Assembly: GCF_007035645.1 (NCBI RefSeq)
Contig: NZ_AP019632.1
Coordinates: forward strand, 496,001-560,000
Source of the DNA: Enterobacter asburiae
Lineage (GTDB): Bacteria; Pseudomonadota; Gammaproteobacteria; Enterobacterales; Enterobacteriaceae
Reading direction: 5' to 3'
DNA length: 64,000 bases
Both the position numbers and the translations under genes were made by a program. Shown in pieces: positions 10,537 through 20,635 of the stretch (its first letter is position 1; every line of letters begins with the position of its first letter). The notes beneath the pieces are model-generated. The model did no database searches and had not been told where the DNA came from. It worked only from the letters and a program-made list of their open reading frames with translations.

Positions 10537-11532
10537 TCACTGCCATTTACGGTGATACGCGCCAAGCGTGGTTTGCGTGCCTTCGGACATCGAACCAAGC
10601 GTTTCCATCCAGGCCTGCTGTGGAGCGTAGTTCTGCGGGTCCGCCATGCAGCGGTCGATGGCCTGACGCCACACTTTCGCCACCTGGCTCACGTAGGCCG
10701 GGCTGCGCTGACGACCTTCGATTTTCACCGAGGCAATATTGGCCGCCAGCAGTTCCGGCAGCAGCTCCAGCGTGTTGAGGCTGGTCGGCTCCTCCAGCGC
10801 GTGATAGCGCTCGCCGTCGACCAGATAGCGGCCTTTACACAGGGTTGGATAACCGGCGTTTTCACCGTCCTGGTAGCGGTCAATCAGCACCTCATTCAGG
10901 CGAGATTCCAGCCCCTGAGGGGTCTGCTGCCAGCGAACAAAGCGGGCAGGAGAGCAGGCCCCGACGGTATTCGGCGATTCACCGGTTAAATAAGAGGAAA
11001 GATAGCAGCGGCCTTCGGCCATGATGCACAGGCTGCCAAAGGCAAAAACTTCCAGCGGTACTGGCGTGACGCGCGCGAGTTGCTTAACCTGATGAATAGA
11101 GAGCACGCGCGGCAGCACCACGCGGGCCACGTCAAAGTGTTGATGGTAAAAACGCACCGCCTCTTCGTTGGTGGCAGATGCCTGAACAGAGACGTGGCGC
11201 TCAATATGGGGATAGCGTTCTGCCGCATACTCAAGCATGGCGAGGTCGGCCAGGATCAGCGCATCGGCACCCAGCTGTGCCGCCATATCCACCGCGCGCT
11301 GCCAGCGGGCGTAGCCGTCAGGATGAGCAAAGGTATTGATGGCGATATGCAGCTTGCGGCGGTGCTGGTGAACGAAGTTAACGGCTTCCTGAAGCTTTTT
11401 CTCCGTAAAGTTAAGGCCAGCAAAATGGCGGGCGTTGGTGTCATCTTTCAGCCCGATATAGACCGCATCGGCCCCATTTTCGATGGCCGCCTTAAGCGCC
11501 GGAAGATTTCCGGCAGGGCAGAGCAGCTCCAT
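10537..11532 (-). CDS. ubiU: Oxygen-independent ubiquinone hydroxylation protein UbiU
   Basis: UbiU is the partner of UbiV in anaerobic ubiquinone synthesis. The 331 residues begin MELLCPAGNLPALKAAIENG, typical of U32 family proteins. Cys169, Cys176, Cys193 and Cys232 occur at exactly the positions that bind the 4Fe-4S cluster in E. coli UbiU. It is the first gene of the minus-strand ubiU-ubiV pair and is divergent from ubiT across a 211-base interval. I looked there for an FNR site (TTGAT-N4-ATCAA) and found no convincing match. Confidence 0.96.
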   Translation of the reverse strand: MELLCPAGNLPALKAAIENGADAVYIGLKDDTNARHFAGLNFTEKKLQEAVNFVHQHRRKLHIAINTFAHPDGYARWQRAVDMAAQLGADALILADLAMLEYAAERYPHIERHVSVQASATNEEAVRFYHQHFDVARVVLPRVLSIHQVKQLARVTPVPLEVFAFGSLCIMAEGRCYLSSYLTGESPNTVGACSPARFVRWQQTPQGLESRLNEVLIDRYQDGENAGYPTLCKGRYLVDGERYHALEEPTSLNTLELLPELLAANIASVKIEGRQRSPAYVSQVAKVWRQAIDRCMADPQNYAPQQAWMETLGSMSEGTQTTLGAYHRKWQ

Positions 11533-11743
11533 AATTTATCCTGATGTAGTCGATCGCAAAATTGTTAACGAGCTGGGATTTTAATTAACCCATACGCGAC
11601 AATTTTTGATTTAAGGCAGCTAATGGCGTATTGATGACACCAATAATGAGGTACGGCTGACGACGGTTTGTTGATTTACGCCGCTATGTTGCGCTTCGGA
11701 TATGGCAAAATAGCAGGACTATAGATATCAGGGAGTAAAGCTC

Positions 11744-12268
11744 GTGCTGGATAAACTGCGTTCACGTCTCGTACAATTTGGTCCATCAATGCTGAGCGTG
11801 CCGGTCAAGCTGGCACCGTTCGCGCTTAAACGCCAGGTGCTGGAGCAGGTCCTGAGCTGGCAGTTCCGCCAGGCGCTGCAGGACGGCGAGCTGGAGTTCC
11901 TGGAAGGCCGCTGGTTAAGCATTGAGGTGCGTGACATCGGGCTGCGCTGGTTTACCTCCGTTGAGAATGACCAGCTGATCGTACGCGAATCCGCCGAGGC
12001 GGATGTGAGCTTTAGCGCCAACGCCAGCGATCTGCTGATGATCGCCGCGCGCAAGCAGGATCCGGATACGCTCTTCTTCCAGCGCCGTCTGGTAATTGAA
12101 GGCGACACGGAGCTGGGCCTGTACGTGAAGAATTTAATGGATGCCATTGAGCTGGAGCAGATGCCGAAAGCGCTGCGCGTGATGTTAATGCAAATGGCAG
12201 ATTTCGTTGAGGCCGGGCTGAAAACCCCGCCGGACGGTAAACACACTTCAGTAGGTGAGCCATGCTGA
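11744..12268 (+). CDS. ubiT: Ubiquinone biosynthesis accessory factor UbiT
   Basis: UbiT (YhbT) is an SCP2-domain lipid-binding protein needed for anaerobic ubiquinone synthesis. It probably organises the pathway around its hydrophobic intermediates in place of UbiJ. The protein has 174 residues; the SCP2 fold spans roughly residues 30-145, including ADVSFSANASDLLMIAARKQDPDTLFFQRRL cut here into two recognisable blocks. The start is a GTG at 11744 preceded by AGGGAG. It lies divergent to ubiU-ubiV, so the three genes of the oxygen-independent route share one control region. Its stop overlaps the yhbS start by seven bases. Confidence 0.93.
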   Translation: MLDKLRSRLVQFGPSMLSVPVKLAPFALKRQVLEQVLSWQFRQALQDGELEFLEGRWLSIEVRDIGLRWFTSVENDQLIVRESAEADVSFSANASDLLMIAARKQDPDTLFFQRRLVIEGDTELGLYVKNLMDAIELEQMPKALRVMLMQMADFVEAGLKTPPDGKHTSVGEPC

Positions 12269-12765
12269 TTCGAGTCGAAATTGGGATTGATGCGCCGGGG
12301 ATCGATGCGTTGTTACGCCGCGCCTTTGCGAGCGATGCCGAAGCCCAACTGGTCCACGACCTTCGCGAAGACGGCCTGATTACGCTGGGGCTGGTTGCCA
12401 CCGATGACGAAGGTCAGGTGGTGGGCTATGTTGCCTTCAGTCCGGTCATCGTTCAGGGCGAAGAGCTGCAGTGGGTAGGCATGGCGCCGCTGGCGGTAGA
12501 TGAAAGCTATCGCGGGCAGGGGCTGGCACGCCAGCTGGTCTATGAAGGGCTGGATTCGCTCAATGAGTTCGGTTACGCGGCCGTTGTCACGCTGGGCGAT
12601 CCTGCGTTCTATGGCCGTTTAGGCTTTGAGCAGGCCGCGCATTACGATCTGCGCTGCCGCTGGCCGGGTACGGAATCCGCTTTCCAGGTCCATCGCCTGG
12701 CGGACGATGCGCTCAACGGCGTCAATGGCCTGGTCGAGTATCACGACCATTTCAATCGCTTTTAA
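12262..12765 (+). CDS. yhbS: GNAT-family N-acetyltransferase YhbS
   Basis: The 167-residue protein is a GCN5-related N-acetyltransferase like E. coli YhbS. The acetyl-CoA binding motif A is visible as [19 protein letters not shown], followed by [16 protein letters not shown]. Its substrate cannot be read from sequence. It overlaps the 3' end of ubiT by seven bases and is therefore in the same transcript. It also overlaps the convergent yhbQ by 14 bases at its 3' end. Confidence 0.92.
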   Translation: MLIRVEIGIDAPGIDALLRRAFASDAEAQLVHDLREDGLITLGLVATDDEGQVVGYVAFSPVIVQGEELQWVGMAPLAVDESYRGQGLARQLVYEGLDSLNEFGYAAVVTLGDPAFYGRLGFEQAAHYDLRCRWPGTESAFQVHRLADDALNGVNGLVEYHDHFNRF

Positions 12766-13039
12766 TCAGGCTCTCGCGCAGCGCCTCAAAGGAGCCGTCT
12801 CCGGTCACGAGGCGCTCTTTCTGGCGCTTCGTCAGCTGCTTGATGCGGTATTCCAGCCTGAGCGCCAGCGAACGGTCGCCGACCGCCGCTGAGAAGGCGA
12901 GCTGTAATTCCCCTTTCCCCCGCAGCGCCTTTGCCCCTTTTCCCGTTTGATGTTGTAAAAAACGCCGCGCCACATCGGTGGTGATCCCGGTGTAGAGAGC
13001 GTTATCAGCGGTTCGGACAAGATAGAGAAACCAGCACAC
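12752..13039 (-). CDS. yhbQ: GIY-YIG domain protein YhbQ
   Basis: YhbQ belongs to the small GIY-YIG nuclease superfamily of the UPF0213 type; in E. coli it has been linked to DNA repair. The core reads [20 protein letters not shown], then [20 protein letters not shown] and a C-terminal [16 protein letters not shown] helix. The start is uncertain. The open frame reaches 13105, but homology begins at the WFLYL segment, so the GTG at 13039 (95 residues) is preferred. No good ribosome-binding site is seen for any candidate. It overlaps yhbS tail to tail by 14 bases. Confidence 0.85.
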   Translation of the reverse strand: MCWFLYLVRTADNALYTGITTDVARRFLQHQTGKGAKALRGKGELQLAFSAAVGDRSLALRLEYRIKQLTKRQKERLVTGDGSFEALRESLIKSD

Positions 13040-13095
13040 GGTAAACGGATTCAGTATGTTAAGGTGAACGCACCATAGCATGAGAGAGAACGAAA

Positions 13096-13530
13096 ATGGA
13101 AACACTGGCCGCCATTAACCGCTGGCTGGCGAAGCAGCATGTTGTCACCTGGTGCGTCTGTGACGAGGGTGAGATGTGGTGCGCAAATGCGTTTTACTAC
13201 TATGACCCTGCGCGCGTGGCTTTTTATGTCATGAGTGAAGACAAAACGCGTCATGCGCAGATGACCGGCCAGCAGGCAAAGGTGGCGGGGACGGTAAACG
13301 GCCAGCCGAAAACGGTCGCGCTGATCCGCGGCGTGCAGTTTAAAGGGGAGATCCGTCGTCTGGAGGGTGAAGAGAGCGACGCGCGCCGTAAGCTCTACAC
13401 GCGCCGCTTTCCCGTTGCCGCTGCGCTAAAAGCCCCGGTGTGGGAAATCCGCCTCGATGAGCTGAAATTTACCGACAACACCCTGGGCTTTGGCAAGAAG
13501 CTGCACTGGTTACGCGCCGAGGAGGCGTAG
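13096..13530 (+). CDS. yhbP: UPF0306 family protein YhbP
   Basis: The 144-residue protein matches E. coli YhbP (147 residues), of the UPF0306 family with a pyridoxamine-5'-phosphate-oxidase-like split-barrel fold that commonly binds flavin. Recognisable segments are [33 protein letters not shown] and a C-terminal [11 protein letters not shown]. No catalytic function is known to me. It is divergent from yhbQ and ends in a 21-base tail-to-tail overlap with yhbO. Confidence 0.9.
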   Translation: METLAAINRWLAKQHVVTWCVCDEGEMWCANAFYYYDPARVAFYVMSEDKTRHAQMTGQQAKVAGTVNGQPKTVALIRGVQFKGEIRRLEGEESDARRKLYTRRFPVAAALKAPVWEIRLDELKFTDNTLGFGKKLHWLRAEEA

Positions 13531-14028
13531 CGCTTCGCGGTTAAACGCCGGGAGATCGTCCGGGGTTCGGCTGGTGATCAGCTGGTCTTTGTCGTTGACC
13601 ACCTCCTGATCGTAAAACTCGGCCCCCGCGTTTTTCAGATCGATAACGATCGGTTTCACGGCGGTAAGCTTTCGCCCGCGGACTACTTCTGCGCTGATGA
13701 GCAGCTGCGGGCCGTGGCAAATGGCAAAGACCGGTTTGCCGGTCGAGACAAAGTCTCGGGTGAAGGTCACGAAGCGCTCGTCCCCGCGCAGGGAATCCGG
13801 GGAATGGCCGCCGGGTAACAGCAGAGCGTCGAAATCTGAGGGGCTAACGTTATCAATGCTCTCATCGATGGTCACGGTCGCCTCGCCCTTATGGCCTGTC
13901 ACCGTTTTACCCGCCTCTTTCTCAATGGTGATGACCTCATGTCCCGCCTTGCGGAACGCCTCTGCTGGAGAGGTGAATTCTGAATCTTCAAACTCGTCGG
14001 TAATCAAGACTGCGATTTTCTTGCCCAT
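13510..14028 (-). CDS. yhbO: DJ-1/PfpI family protein deglycase 2
   Basis: YhbO belongs to the DJ-1/PfpI superfamily and repairs methylglyoxal- and glyoxal-glycated proteins and nucleotides; E. coli mutants are stress-sensitive. The protein has 172 residues. The nucleophile elbow [10 protein letters not shown] gives Cys104-His105, and the conserved acidic partner lies in the N-terminal TDEFEDSEF segment. The start is the ATG at 14028, [13 protein letters not shown]. It is divergent from yraR and overlaps yhbP by 21 bases at its 3' end. Confidence 0.95.
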   Translation of the reverse strand: MGKKIAVLITDEFEDSEFTSPAEAFRKAGHEVITIEKEAGKTVTGHKGEATVTIDESIDNVSPSDFDALLLPGGHSPDSLRGDERFVTFTRDFVSTGKPVFAICHGPQLLISAEVVRGRKLTAVKPIVIDLKNAGAEFYDQEVVNDKDQLITSRTPDDLPAFNREALRLLGA

Positions 14029-14156
14029 GCTTCCTCCGTTGTTTTGGCTTCAGACTGATTTTTCTCCGCTTGTGGTAAATACTTACCTGTAACAGACTTC
14101 TAAGTGTGGTCGACGACGCTGAGTTCGCAAACGGACAATTCTGTAAAGGGGAAAAG

Positions 14157-14801
14157 ATGAGTCAGGTATTGATTACGGGTGCTACCGGGTTAGTGGGCGA
14201 TCATCTGCTGCGGCTGCTGATTCAGGATCGCCGCGTGAACTATATCGCCGCCCCGACGCGTCGACCGCTGGCGGACTTATCCGGCGTCTTTAATCCGCAC
14301 GATCCTCAGCTGACCGACGCGCTGGCGCAGGTGCAGGATCCCATTGATATCGCCTTTTGCTGTCTGGGCACCACGCGGCGGGAGGCGGGCAGCAAAGAGG
14401 CCTTTATCCACGCCGACTATACGCTGGTGGTGGATACCGCACTCACGGCGAAAAAGCTGGGCGCCAAACATTTTCTGGTGGTCAGCGCCCTGGGCGCCAG
14501 TGCCGGATCGCCTTTCTTCTACAACAAGGTGAAGGGCAAGATGGAGGATGCGCTGATAGCGCAGAAATGGGAACAGCTGACGATAGTGCGCCCTTCGATG
14601 CTGATCGGCCACCGGGACGAACGCCGGTTTAACGAGTCGATATTTGCCCCGCTGTTTCGCATTCTTCCCGGCAACTGGAAATCCATCGAGGCGCGGGACG
14701 TCGCACGCGCGATGTTAAAAGAGGGGCTGGCCCCGTCGAAAGCGGGTGTTAACATTATCCCTTCGGCAAAACTGCGTGAAATCGCGCAGGGCGAGGCGTA
14801 A
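14157..14801 (+). CDS. yraR: NAD(P)-binding protein YraR
   Basis: The 214-residue protein is an atypical short-chain dehydrogenase/NmrA-type Rossmann protein like E. coli YraR (211 residues). It begins [19 protein letters not shown] with the GATGLVG nucleotide-binding loop; further on are [16 protein letters not shown] and a late [16 protein letters not shown]. Substrate and role are unknown to me. The start was set at 14157 because AAAGGGGAAAAG precedes it and the conserved N-terminus begins there; the open frame extends up to 14106. It may be co-transcribed with yraQ 40 bases downstream. Confidence 0.92.
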   Translation: MSQVLITGATGLVGDHLLRLLIQDRRVNYIAAPTRRPLADLSGVFNPHDPQLTDALAQVQDPIDIAFCCLGTTRREAGSKEAFIHADYTLVVDTALTAKKLGAKHFLVVSALGASAGSPFFYNKVKGKMEDALIAQKWEQLTIVRPSMLIGHRDERRFNESIFAPLFRILPGNWKSIEARDVARAMLKEGLAPSKAGVNIIPSAKLREIAQGEA

Positions 14802-14841
14802 ACTCCCCCGGCGAATAACCTAATACTCTCCGGGGAATGCT

Positions 14842-15879
14842 ATGACTGGTCAGTCTTCATCTCAGGCGGCAACACCTGTCCAATGGTGGAAGCCCGCACT
14901 CTTCTTTCTCGTGGTCATTGTTGGCCTCTGGTACGTGAAATGGCAGCCGTACTACGGCAAAGCCTTCACCGCCGCCGAAACGCACAGCATCGGTAAATCT
15001 ATTCTCGCTCAGGCTGATTCCAGCCCGCTGCAGGCGGCGTGGGACTATGCCATGGTCTACTTCCTTGCCGTCTGGAAGGCCGCCGTTTTAGGCGTCATTC
15101 TGGGCTCGCTGATTCAGGTGCTTATCCCCCGTAACTGGCTGGTGAAAACCCTTGGGCAGCCGCGCTTTCAGGGCACGCTGCTGGGGACGATTTTCTCCCT
15201 GCCGGGGATGATGTGTTCCTGCTGCGCCGCGCCCGTGACTGCAGGGATGCGCCGTCAGCGCGTGTCGATGGGCGGCGCGCTGGCGTTCTGGATGGGGAAC
15301 CCGCTGCTCAACCCGGCAACGCTGGTGTTTATGGGCTTTGTGCTGGGCTGGCATTTCGCGTTCATCCGCCTGGTTGCCGGGCTGCTGACCGTGCTGGTGG
15401 TGGCGACGCTGGTGCAAAAACTGGTGAAGGATACTGCCGCAGAACCCGCAGCCGTTGAGCTGGACGTCAGCGAGCCGCAGGGGGGCTTCTTTGCGCGCTG
15501 GGGCAGGGCGCTATGGCAGCTTTTCTGGAGCACCATCCCGGTCTATATCCTGGCGGTACTGGTGCTGGGAGCGGCGCGCGTCTGGCTCTTTCCGCATGCG
15601 GATGGCGCTATCGACAACACGCTGATGTGGGTCATTGCGATGGCCGTTGCAGGCTGCCTGTTTGTGATCCCAACGGCGGCGGAAATCCCGATTGTTCAGA
15701 CCATGATGCTGGCCGGTATGGGCACCGCGCCGGCGCTGGCGCTGCTGATTACGCTGCCGGCGATCAGCCTGCCGTCGCTTATCATGCTGCGTAAGTCGTT
15801 CCCAGCGAAAGCGCTGTGGCTGACCGCAGGGCTGGTGGCGTTGAGCGGGGTGATGGTGGGCAGTATTGCGTTGATGTAA
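14842..15879 (+). CDS. yraQ: DUF318/ArsP-like permease YraQ
   Basis: The 345-residue membrane protein matches E. coli YraQ (346). It belongs to the SO_0444/ArsP-type permease family, with about eight hydrophobic segments in two halves. The conserved motif GMMCSCCAAPVTAGMRRQ holds a Cys pair, and the second half has IPTAAEIPIVQTMMLAGMG. Related ArsP proteins export trivalent organoarsenicals, but the substrate of YraQ is not established and should not be assumed. The start ATG at 14842 is preceded by CCGGGGAATGC. It is followed by a REP palindrome and a terminator shared with dolP. Confidence 0.9.
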   Translation: MTGQSSSQAATPVQWWKPALFFLVVIVGLWYVKWQPYYGKAFTAAETHSIGKSILAQADSSPLQAAWDYAMVYFLAVWKAAVLGVILGSLIQVLIPRNWLVKTLGQPRFQGTLLGTIFSLPGMMCSCCAAPVTAGMRRQRVSMGGALAFWMGNPLLNPATLVFMGFVLGWHFAFIRLVAGLLTVLVVATLVQKLVKDTAAEPAAVELDVSEPQGGFFARWGRALWQLFWSTIPVYILAVLVLGAARVWLFPHADGAIDNTLMWVIAMAVAGCLFVIPTAAEIPIVQTMMLAGMGTAPALALLITLPAISLPSLIMLRKSFPAKALWLTAGLVALSGVMVGSIALM

Positions 15880-15884
15880 AAAAA

Positions 15885-15915
15885 GCCCGGTGGCGCTGGC
15901 GCTTACCGGGCCTAC
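15885..15915. repeat. REP-type palindrome
   Basis: GCCCGGTGGCGCT and GCGCTTACCGGGC form the GC-rich imperfect hairpin typical of enterobacterial REP elements, followed by CTAC. Relatives lie at 20.6, 34.75, 39.86 and 61.85 kb. Confidence 0.75.
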
Positions 15916-15918
15916 AAA

Positions 15919-15946
15919 AAAATCCCCTCAAGCGAGGGGATTTTTT
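15919..15946. terminator. Bidirectional terminator between yraQ and dolP
   Basis: AATCCCCTC and GAGGGGATT pair around AAGC. A-runs on the left and T-runs on the right make it an intrinsic terminator in both directions, serving yraQ on the plus strand and the lpoA-yraN-diaA-dolP operon on the minus strand. Confidence 0.9.
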
Positions 15947-16522
15947 TTATTTGATGTAAGTAAACGCGGTGGTGACGTGCTTCACGCCGCTCACCCGGCT
16001 GGCGATATCCGCCGCCGCTTTCCCTTCACGGTCGGTCACCAGACCCAGCAGGAACACTTCGCCGTTTTCAGTCGTCACTTTCACGTTGGAAGATTTCACC
16101 TGGTCCGAGCCCAGCAGCTGGGAACGCACTTTGGTGGTGATCCAGGTATCGGAAGAGGCGTCACCCAGGCCAATTGGCTTGCCCTGGCGCACTTCGTTAA
16201 ACACCTCTGTGGTCCCTTCGACGCCCATCGCAATCTGTTTCGCACGCGAGGCGAGCTCCAGATTCGGCGCCTGGCCTGCCAGCAGCACTTTGCCCTGATA
16301 AGCCGTCACGTTGATACGCGCTTCTTTCTTGATTTGTTCGTCTTTCGACAGCGCACTGTTGACGCGCAGCTCCAGCGTACCGTCATCCACCTGTGTCCCC
16401 ACGGTGCGTGGATCGGTTGCCGCTTTGGTGCCTACCGCGGCGGTACCCACAACGGCCGCAGCGATACATCCCTGAAGCAGTAATGCAGACATAAGGACTG
16501 CGAGGGTCGATAAAGCCTTCAT
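15947..16522 (-). CDS. dolP: Division/outer-membrane stress lipoprotein DolP
   Basis: DolP (YraP) is an outer-membrane lipoprotein with two BON domains. It binds anionic phospholipids, localises to the division site and maintains outer-membrane integrity. The 191 residues carry a signal peptide ending in LLLQGC, so Cys19 is lipidated. BON1 covers about residues 45-115 (VNSALSKDEQIKKEARINV) and BON2 about 120-191 (TTKVRSQLLGSDQVKSSNV). It is the last gene of the minus-strand operon, nine bases after diaA. In E. coli it also has a sigma-E promoter; I did not resolve one here. Confidence 0.95.
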   Translation of the reverse strand: MKALSTLAVLMSALLLQGCIAAAVVGTAAVGTKAATDPRTVGTQVDDGTLELRVNSALSKDEQIKKEARINVTAYQGKVLLAGQAPNLELASRAKQIAMGVEGTTEVFNEVRQGKPIGLGDASSDTWITTKVRSQLLGSDQVKSSNVKVTTENGEVFLLGLVTDREGKAAADIASRVSGVKHVTTAFTYIK

Positions 16523-16531
16523 AAGAACTCC

Positions 16532-17122
16532 TTAATCATCCTGGTGAGGGAAAAGCGTGTTATCGATCAAATCACATAAGCAGTTCACCGTGAGCATATG
16601 CATCTCCTGAATACGCGCGCTTCGGTGAGAAGGAATGCGGATTTCCACATCCTGCGGCCCAAGCAGACCCGCCAGCTCACCCCCGTCATAGCCGGTTAAG
16701 GCCACGATGGTCATGTCGCGGGTGACGGCGGCTTCAACGGCTTTGACAATGTCCCGGCTATTGCCGCGCGTGGAGATGGCCAGCAGCACATCTCCCGCAT
16801 GACCCAGGGCTCGCACCTGCTTTGCGTAAATTTCGTCATGCAGACGATCGTTAGCAATCGCCGTTAAGACCACATTATCGGTATTAAGTGCAATGGCGGG
16901 TAAACTCGGGCGTTCTGTTTCAAAGCGATTGATCATGCTGGCAGCAAAATGCTGTGCGTTGGCGGCTGACGTGCCGTTGCCACAACAGAGGATTTTGTTG
17001 CCATTAAGCAGGGATTGCACCAGCGTCATTGCGGCACGCGAGATAGCATCCGGAAGGGCTTCCGCCGCGGCAATCTGAGTCTGGATGCTTTCTGTGAAGC
17101 ACACTTTAATTCTTTCGAGCAC
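16532..17122 (-). CDS. diaA: DnaA initiator-associating protein
   Basis: DiaA is a tetrameric SIS-fold protein that binds DnaA and promotes its ordered assembly at oriC, giving timely replication initiation. The 196 residues match E. coli. SIS-domain features are [20 protein letters not shown] and [20 protein letters not shown]. It resembles phosphoheptose isomerase GmhA but is placed in the conserved lpoA-yraN-diaA-dolP order. The start is a GTG at 17122 with AAGGGA upstream. Confidence 0.96.
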   Translation of the reverse strand: MLERIKVCFTESIQTQIAAAEALPDAISRAAMTLVQSLLNGNKILCCGNGTSAANAQHFAASMINRFETERPSLPAIALNTDNVVLTAIANDRLHDEIYAKQVRALGHAGDVLLAISTRGNSRDIVKAVEAAVTRDMTIVALTGYDGGELAGLLGPQDVEIRIPSHRSARIQEMHMLTVNCLCDLIDNTLFPHQDD

Positions 17123-17143
17123 GTTATCCCTTTTAAATCTTAA

Positions 17144-17539
17144 TTATGCGTCTTCGCCAAAAGCGTTTTTAAGCCATTCGATCTCATTTCCGGTGAAGGC
17201 TATCACATCGAACCGGCAATCCACAGTATCAAAGCTCCCATTATGGCGGGCAAGCCACAAGTGGGCAGTCTGTAATAATTTATGTTGTTTGGCGAGCGTC
17301 ACGCTGGCGGCAGCACCGCCAAAACGGGAGGACTGTCGAAAACGGACTTCTACAAACACGATGACCTGACCCTCTTTCATGATCAGATCAATTTCGCCGC
17401 CGCGCCCGCGGACGTTAGCGGCGATAAAGCGCAGTCCTTTGCCTTCAAGCCAGCGACGCGCCTTTAACTCCCACGCATCGCCGGTCTCTTTACGGCTTAA
17501 CTGGCCGGGACGATTTGCCCCTGCTGGTATTTGAGCCAT
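17144..17539 (-). CDS. yraN: UPF0102 nuclease-fold protein YraN
   Basis: The 131-residue protein belongs to UPF0102, whose fold resembles restriction endonuclease/Holliday-junction resolvase domains. The motif [20 protein letters not shown] supplies the D and ExR/K residues typical of that active site. Its cellular role is not defined to my knowledge. The start at 17539 lies inside the 3' end of lpoA (43-base overlap, different frame), as in E. coli. It is part of the lpoA-yraN-diaA-dolP operon. Confidence 0.92.
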   Translation of the reverse strand: MAQIPAGANRPGQLSRKETGDAWELKARRWLEGKGLRFIAANVRGRGGEIDLIMKEGQVIVFVEVRFRQSSRFGGAAASVTLAKQHKLLQTAHLWLARHNGSFDTVDCRFDVIAFTGNEIEWLKNAFGEDA

Positions 17540-19659
17540 GATAACTTCCTGTTGATCACGCAGTCCTGAGTCGCGGTCAGATCGCCGGTGTTGCCGTTAA
17601 GCTCAAAGCCCGGCACCTGACGCATCTGGGTAAAGTGGTTCGCCAGCGCCCATGCATCGACACCCATTGCATACAGACGCGCCAGCGAATAATCGTTACG
17701 TACTGTACTCAGCGCCTGCTGCATCAGCGCCGGGTTGCTGCCTGCCAGCATCGGAATTTCGCTGTACTGCAGACCGTCCATTTCCAGACGGAAATCCGGG
17801 CCTGCGGTGCCCTGCGCGCTGCGTGAGCTGGCGTAAAGCGTTGCGCCGCTCTGGCTGCCGTTACGCATCGCGATCATCGGTTTGATAAAGGCGATCTCCT
17901 GCGGCGTGGCAACGATATAGGCCGCATCCACTTTACCGCCACCGCTAATCTGCGCGTCGGTAGGCGGGGCAGGGATCGTCAGGCCGCCAATCGTCACGCC
18001 CTGCTGCTGCGGCAGGCTCGCGGTGACAGGGCTGCCGTTGAGCGCGATACCCGCTCCACCGTTTACGCCCGCGCGCAGTTCAGAGACGGAACCGAATTTC
18101 TGCTGCAGCACCACGCCGCCGCCCAGCTTCTGCCACTCATCGGCAAAGGCGTTGGCCACGCGATCGCCCAGCGCGCTGCGTGGGATGAGCAGCAGCGGAG
18201 CCTGTTTACCCTGCTCGTGAATATGGCGCGCCGCATCGCGGGCTTCATCTTCAGGGGAAAGCGCGAAGTAGCAAATATTGGCCCGGTTCTGAACCTGCTC
18301 AGGCTGGTTGAGCGCCAGCACGTTCAGCGTGGTATTGCTCTTCATCAGCTCTTCCACGTTGTTTTTCAGCAGCGGACCGACAACGATGCTGGCCCCGTCC
18401 TGCTGAACCTGCGCCAGAACCTGGTCAAGCGGCTGCGAGCTGGTGTCGTAAATTTTTACCTCAGCGCCCGGGTTGGCGCTGGTGGTTGCCACGGCCTGCG
18501 GCTGAGCGGCAGGCTGGGCTGCGGGTTGCGCAGGCTGCTGTTGAGGCTGTTCTGCTGTCGCTTCAGGTGCTGGTGCCACTTGCGTTTCGGCCGGAGCCTG
18601 AGTCGCTGGTGCTGTAGTAGCCGGAGTTGCTGTAGCCGGAGGCGTCGTCGGGGCCGTCACCGGGTTTTGCATCGTACCCTGCGCCGGCGCTTGCGCCGTG
18701 GTCAGATCGCTGGTCTCCGCTGCGGACGGGCTGACCACATCATTCACGTTAGCCGACTGGGCCGCCTGCGCGGGAACCGCGCTGCCGGTTACCGAAGTGG
18801 TACCGTTTTTCGCGGCTTCAAAGCCCTGCTGAATGGTACGGCCAAACACCGCCGCCTGGCCGTTGAGCGGCAGAAGCAGGGCGATTTTGCTGGTGGACGC
18901 TGGCTTAAAGTTCTGCACGTTTACCAGCTGGGTTGGCAGCATTTTCGCCCCCGGGTTTTGCGGGTAGCGCGTCTGCCAGTCCGTAATACCGGCCTTCAGC
19001 ATCTTTGGATCGCTGCGGTTGTTAAACCACATCTGCTGCAGATCCAGCCAGCCCTGAAGGACGTTTTCATCGGCGTTGATGACCAGAGCCTGCGCCTGTT
19101 CCTGAGTCATCGAGGCAAGCGCTTGCCAGGTGGCATCAATATTTTTTTGCTTATCGGCACCGCCGAGCAGCGGCTCTTGCGCGACGAGGGCGCGGAGCAG
19201 CGTGAGGGAAGGGCGCCCCTGCTCAGCGGTAATGCCCGCCTGCCAGAAGCGAGCCTGCTGATTTTTATCCAGCGCGCTCACGTCAATGTCACCGAGGATC
19301 TTCTTCGCGGCGGCGTAATCTTTCAGCGCGACCTTCAGCTCGGCAGAGAGCAGGCTCTGCTCACGACGCTGGGCGTCGTTAAGATCTTTTGGCAACTGGT
19401 TAAACAGTTCGGCTGCCTGCTGGGTTTTACCCTCTTTCAGCAGTGCACGAATGGCGAGTAATTGCCAGTTGGTCTTGGTATCATTTGAACTCTGCGACAT
19501 TTGTTGCAGATAAAAGCCAGAATCAGCCTGAGCAGACCCCTGAAGATGGGCGGTGCTCTGGTCAGGTGCCTGGGTGCCACAGCCTGCAAAGATCAGGGCT
19601 GCCAGCAGAAGCGGCACGCTGCGCGTGGCTTTTTTTCGAAGAAACGTTAACGGTACCAT
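17497..19659 (-). CDS. lpoA: Penicillin-binding protein activator LpoA
   Basis: LpoA is an outer-membrane lipoprotein that reaches through the periplasm to activate the peptidoglycan synthase PBP1A. The chosen start at 19659 gives 720 residues, longer than the 678 of E. coli. The signal peptide ends LAALIFAGC, a lipobox. The N-terminal part (about 40-250) has TPR-like helices, and the C-terminal part has a periplasmic-binding-protein-like fold. Between them, at about 290-390, lies a linker rich in Pro, Ala, Gln and Thr that accounts for the extra length. An open frame continues nine codons upstream, but the signal peptide fits the ATG at 19659. It is first in its operon and divergent from rsmI. 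Confidence 0.95.
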   Translation of the reverse strand: MVPLTFLRKKATRSVPLLLAALIFAGCGTQAPDQSTAHLQGSAQADSGFYLQQMSQSSNDTKTNWQLLAIRALLKEGKTQQAAELFNQLPKDLNDAQRREQSLLSAELKVALKDYAAAKKILGDIDVSALDKNQQARFWQAGITAEQGRPSLTLLRALVAQEPLLGGADKQKNIDATWQALASMTQEQAQALVINADENVLQGWLDLQQMWFNNRSDPKMLKAGITDWQTRYPQNPGAKMLPTQLVNVQNFKPASTSKIALLLPLNGQAAVFGRTIQQGFEAAKNGTTSVTGSAVPAQAAQSANVNDVVSPSAAETSDLTTAQAPAQGTMQNPVTAPTTPPATATPATTAPATQAPAETQVAPAPEATAEQPQQQPAQPAAQPAAQPQAVATTSANPGAEVKIYDTSSQPLDQVLAQVQQDGASIVVGPLLKNNVEELMKSNTTLNVLALNQPEQVQNRANICYFALSPEDEARDAARHIHEQGKQAPLLLIPRSALGDRVANAFADEWQKLGGGVVLQQKFGSVSELRAGVNGGAGIALNGSPVTASLPQQQGVTIGGLTIPAPPTDAQISGGGKVDAAYIVATPQEIAFIKPMIAMRNGSQSGATLYASSRSAQGTAGPDFRLEMDGLQYSEIPMLAGSNPALMQQALSTVRNDYSLARLYAMGVDAWALANHFTQMRQVPGFELNGNTGDLTATQDCVINRKLSWLKYQQGQIVPAS

Positions 19660-19720
19660 ACTGTATCCAGTGATTTTTTTATGCAATGCTCAATATTAAA
19701 TCGGCAATACGGACGAAACA

Positions 19721-20584
19721 ATGAAACAACACGAAACGGCAGATAATTCTCAAGGCCAGCTTTATATTGTACCTACTCCTATCGGGAATTTGTCTGATAT
19801 TACCCAACGTGCGCTCACCGTACTGCAAGCTGTTGATTTAATTGCTGCTGAAGATACCCGCCACACCGGCCTGCTGCTGCAACATTTCGCGATTAACGCT
19901 CGTCTGTTTGCTCTGCACGATCACAATGAGCAACAAAAAGCCGAAACGCTGGTGGCGAAGCTGAAAGAGGGGCAGAACATTGCCCTGGTCTCCGACGCCG
20001 GTACGCCGCTGATCAACGATCCCGGCTATCACCTGGTGCGTACCTGTCGTGAAGCCGGTATTCGCGTTGTGCCGCTGCCGGGGCCGTGCGCTGCCATTGC
20101 TGCGCTGAGCGCCGCAGGTCTGCCGTCTGACCGTTTCTGCTATGAAGGCTTCCTGCCTGCCAAATCCAAAGGCCGTCGCGACGTGTTAAAAGATCTGGAA
20201 GCGGAACCGCGCACCCTGATTTTCTACGAATCCACGCACCGCCTGCTGGAGAGCCTGGAAGATATGGTGACCGTGTGGGGAGAAGCCCGCTACGTGGTGC
20301 TGGCGCGCGAGCTGACCAAAACCTGGGAAACCATTCACGGTGCGCCAGTGGGTGAACTGCTGGCGTGGGTGAAGGAAGACGAAAACCGCCGCAAGGGTGA
20401 AATGGTGCTGATCGTCGAAGGGCATAAGGCGCAGGAAGACGCGCTGCCAGCCGACGCGCTGCGCACGCTGGCGCTGCTGCAGGCGGAACTGCCGCTGAAG
20501 AAGGCCGCTGCGCTGGCGGCGGAAATTCACGGCGTGAAGAAAAATGCGCTGTATAAGCATGCGCTGGAGCAGCAGGGGGAGTAA
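19721..20584 (+). CDS. rsmI: 16S rRNA 2'-O-ribose C1402 methyltransferase
   Basis: RsmI methylates the 2'-OH of C1402 in the 16S rRNA P site, using S-adenosylmethionine, and works with RsmH to tune decoding. The 287 residues match E. coli (286). The tetrapyrrole-methylase fold is evident from [46 protein letters not shown] and [19 protein letters not shown]. The start ATG at 19721 lies 61 bases from the divergent lpoA start. A REP palindrome follows the stop. Confidence 0.96.
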   Translation: MKQHETADNSQGQLYIVPTPIGNLSDITQRALTVLQAVDLIAAEDTRHTGLLLQHFAINARLFALHDHNEQQKAETLVAKLKEGQNIALVSDAGTPLINDPGYHLVRTCREAGIRVVPLPGPCAAIAALSAAGLPSDRFCYEGFLPAKSKGRRDVLKDLEAEPRTLIFYESTHRLLESLEDMVTVWGEARYVVLARELTKTWETIHGAPVGELLAWVKEDENRRKGEMVLIVEGHKAQEDALPADALRTLALLQAELPLKKAAALAAEIHGVKKNALYKHALEQQGE

Positions 20585-20602
20585 GCCCCTGCCGCCTGTT
20601 TT

Positions 20603-20635
20603 ACCGGGTGGCGGCTGCGCCTAACCCGGCCTGCA
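20603..20635. repeat. REP-type palindrome after rsmI
   Basis: CCGGGTGGCGGCTGCGCC and TAACCCGGCCTGC form a GC-rich REP-like hairpin between the converging rsmI and garD genes. No T-run follows, so it is probably an mRNA-end stabiliser rather than a terminator. Confidence 0.65.

Noticed and set aside
11533..11743. FNR box between ubiU and ubiT
   Set aside because: TTGATGACACCAA near 11634 has the wrong spacer and a poor second half; no site matches TTGAT-N4-ATCAA well.
18217..19461. 414-codon plus-strand frame over lpoA
   Set aside because: Arg/Gly/Leu-rich low-complexity product opposite the repetitive LpoA linker; no homologous pattern.
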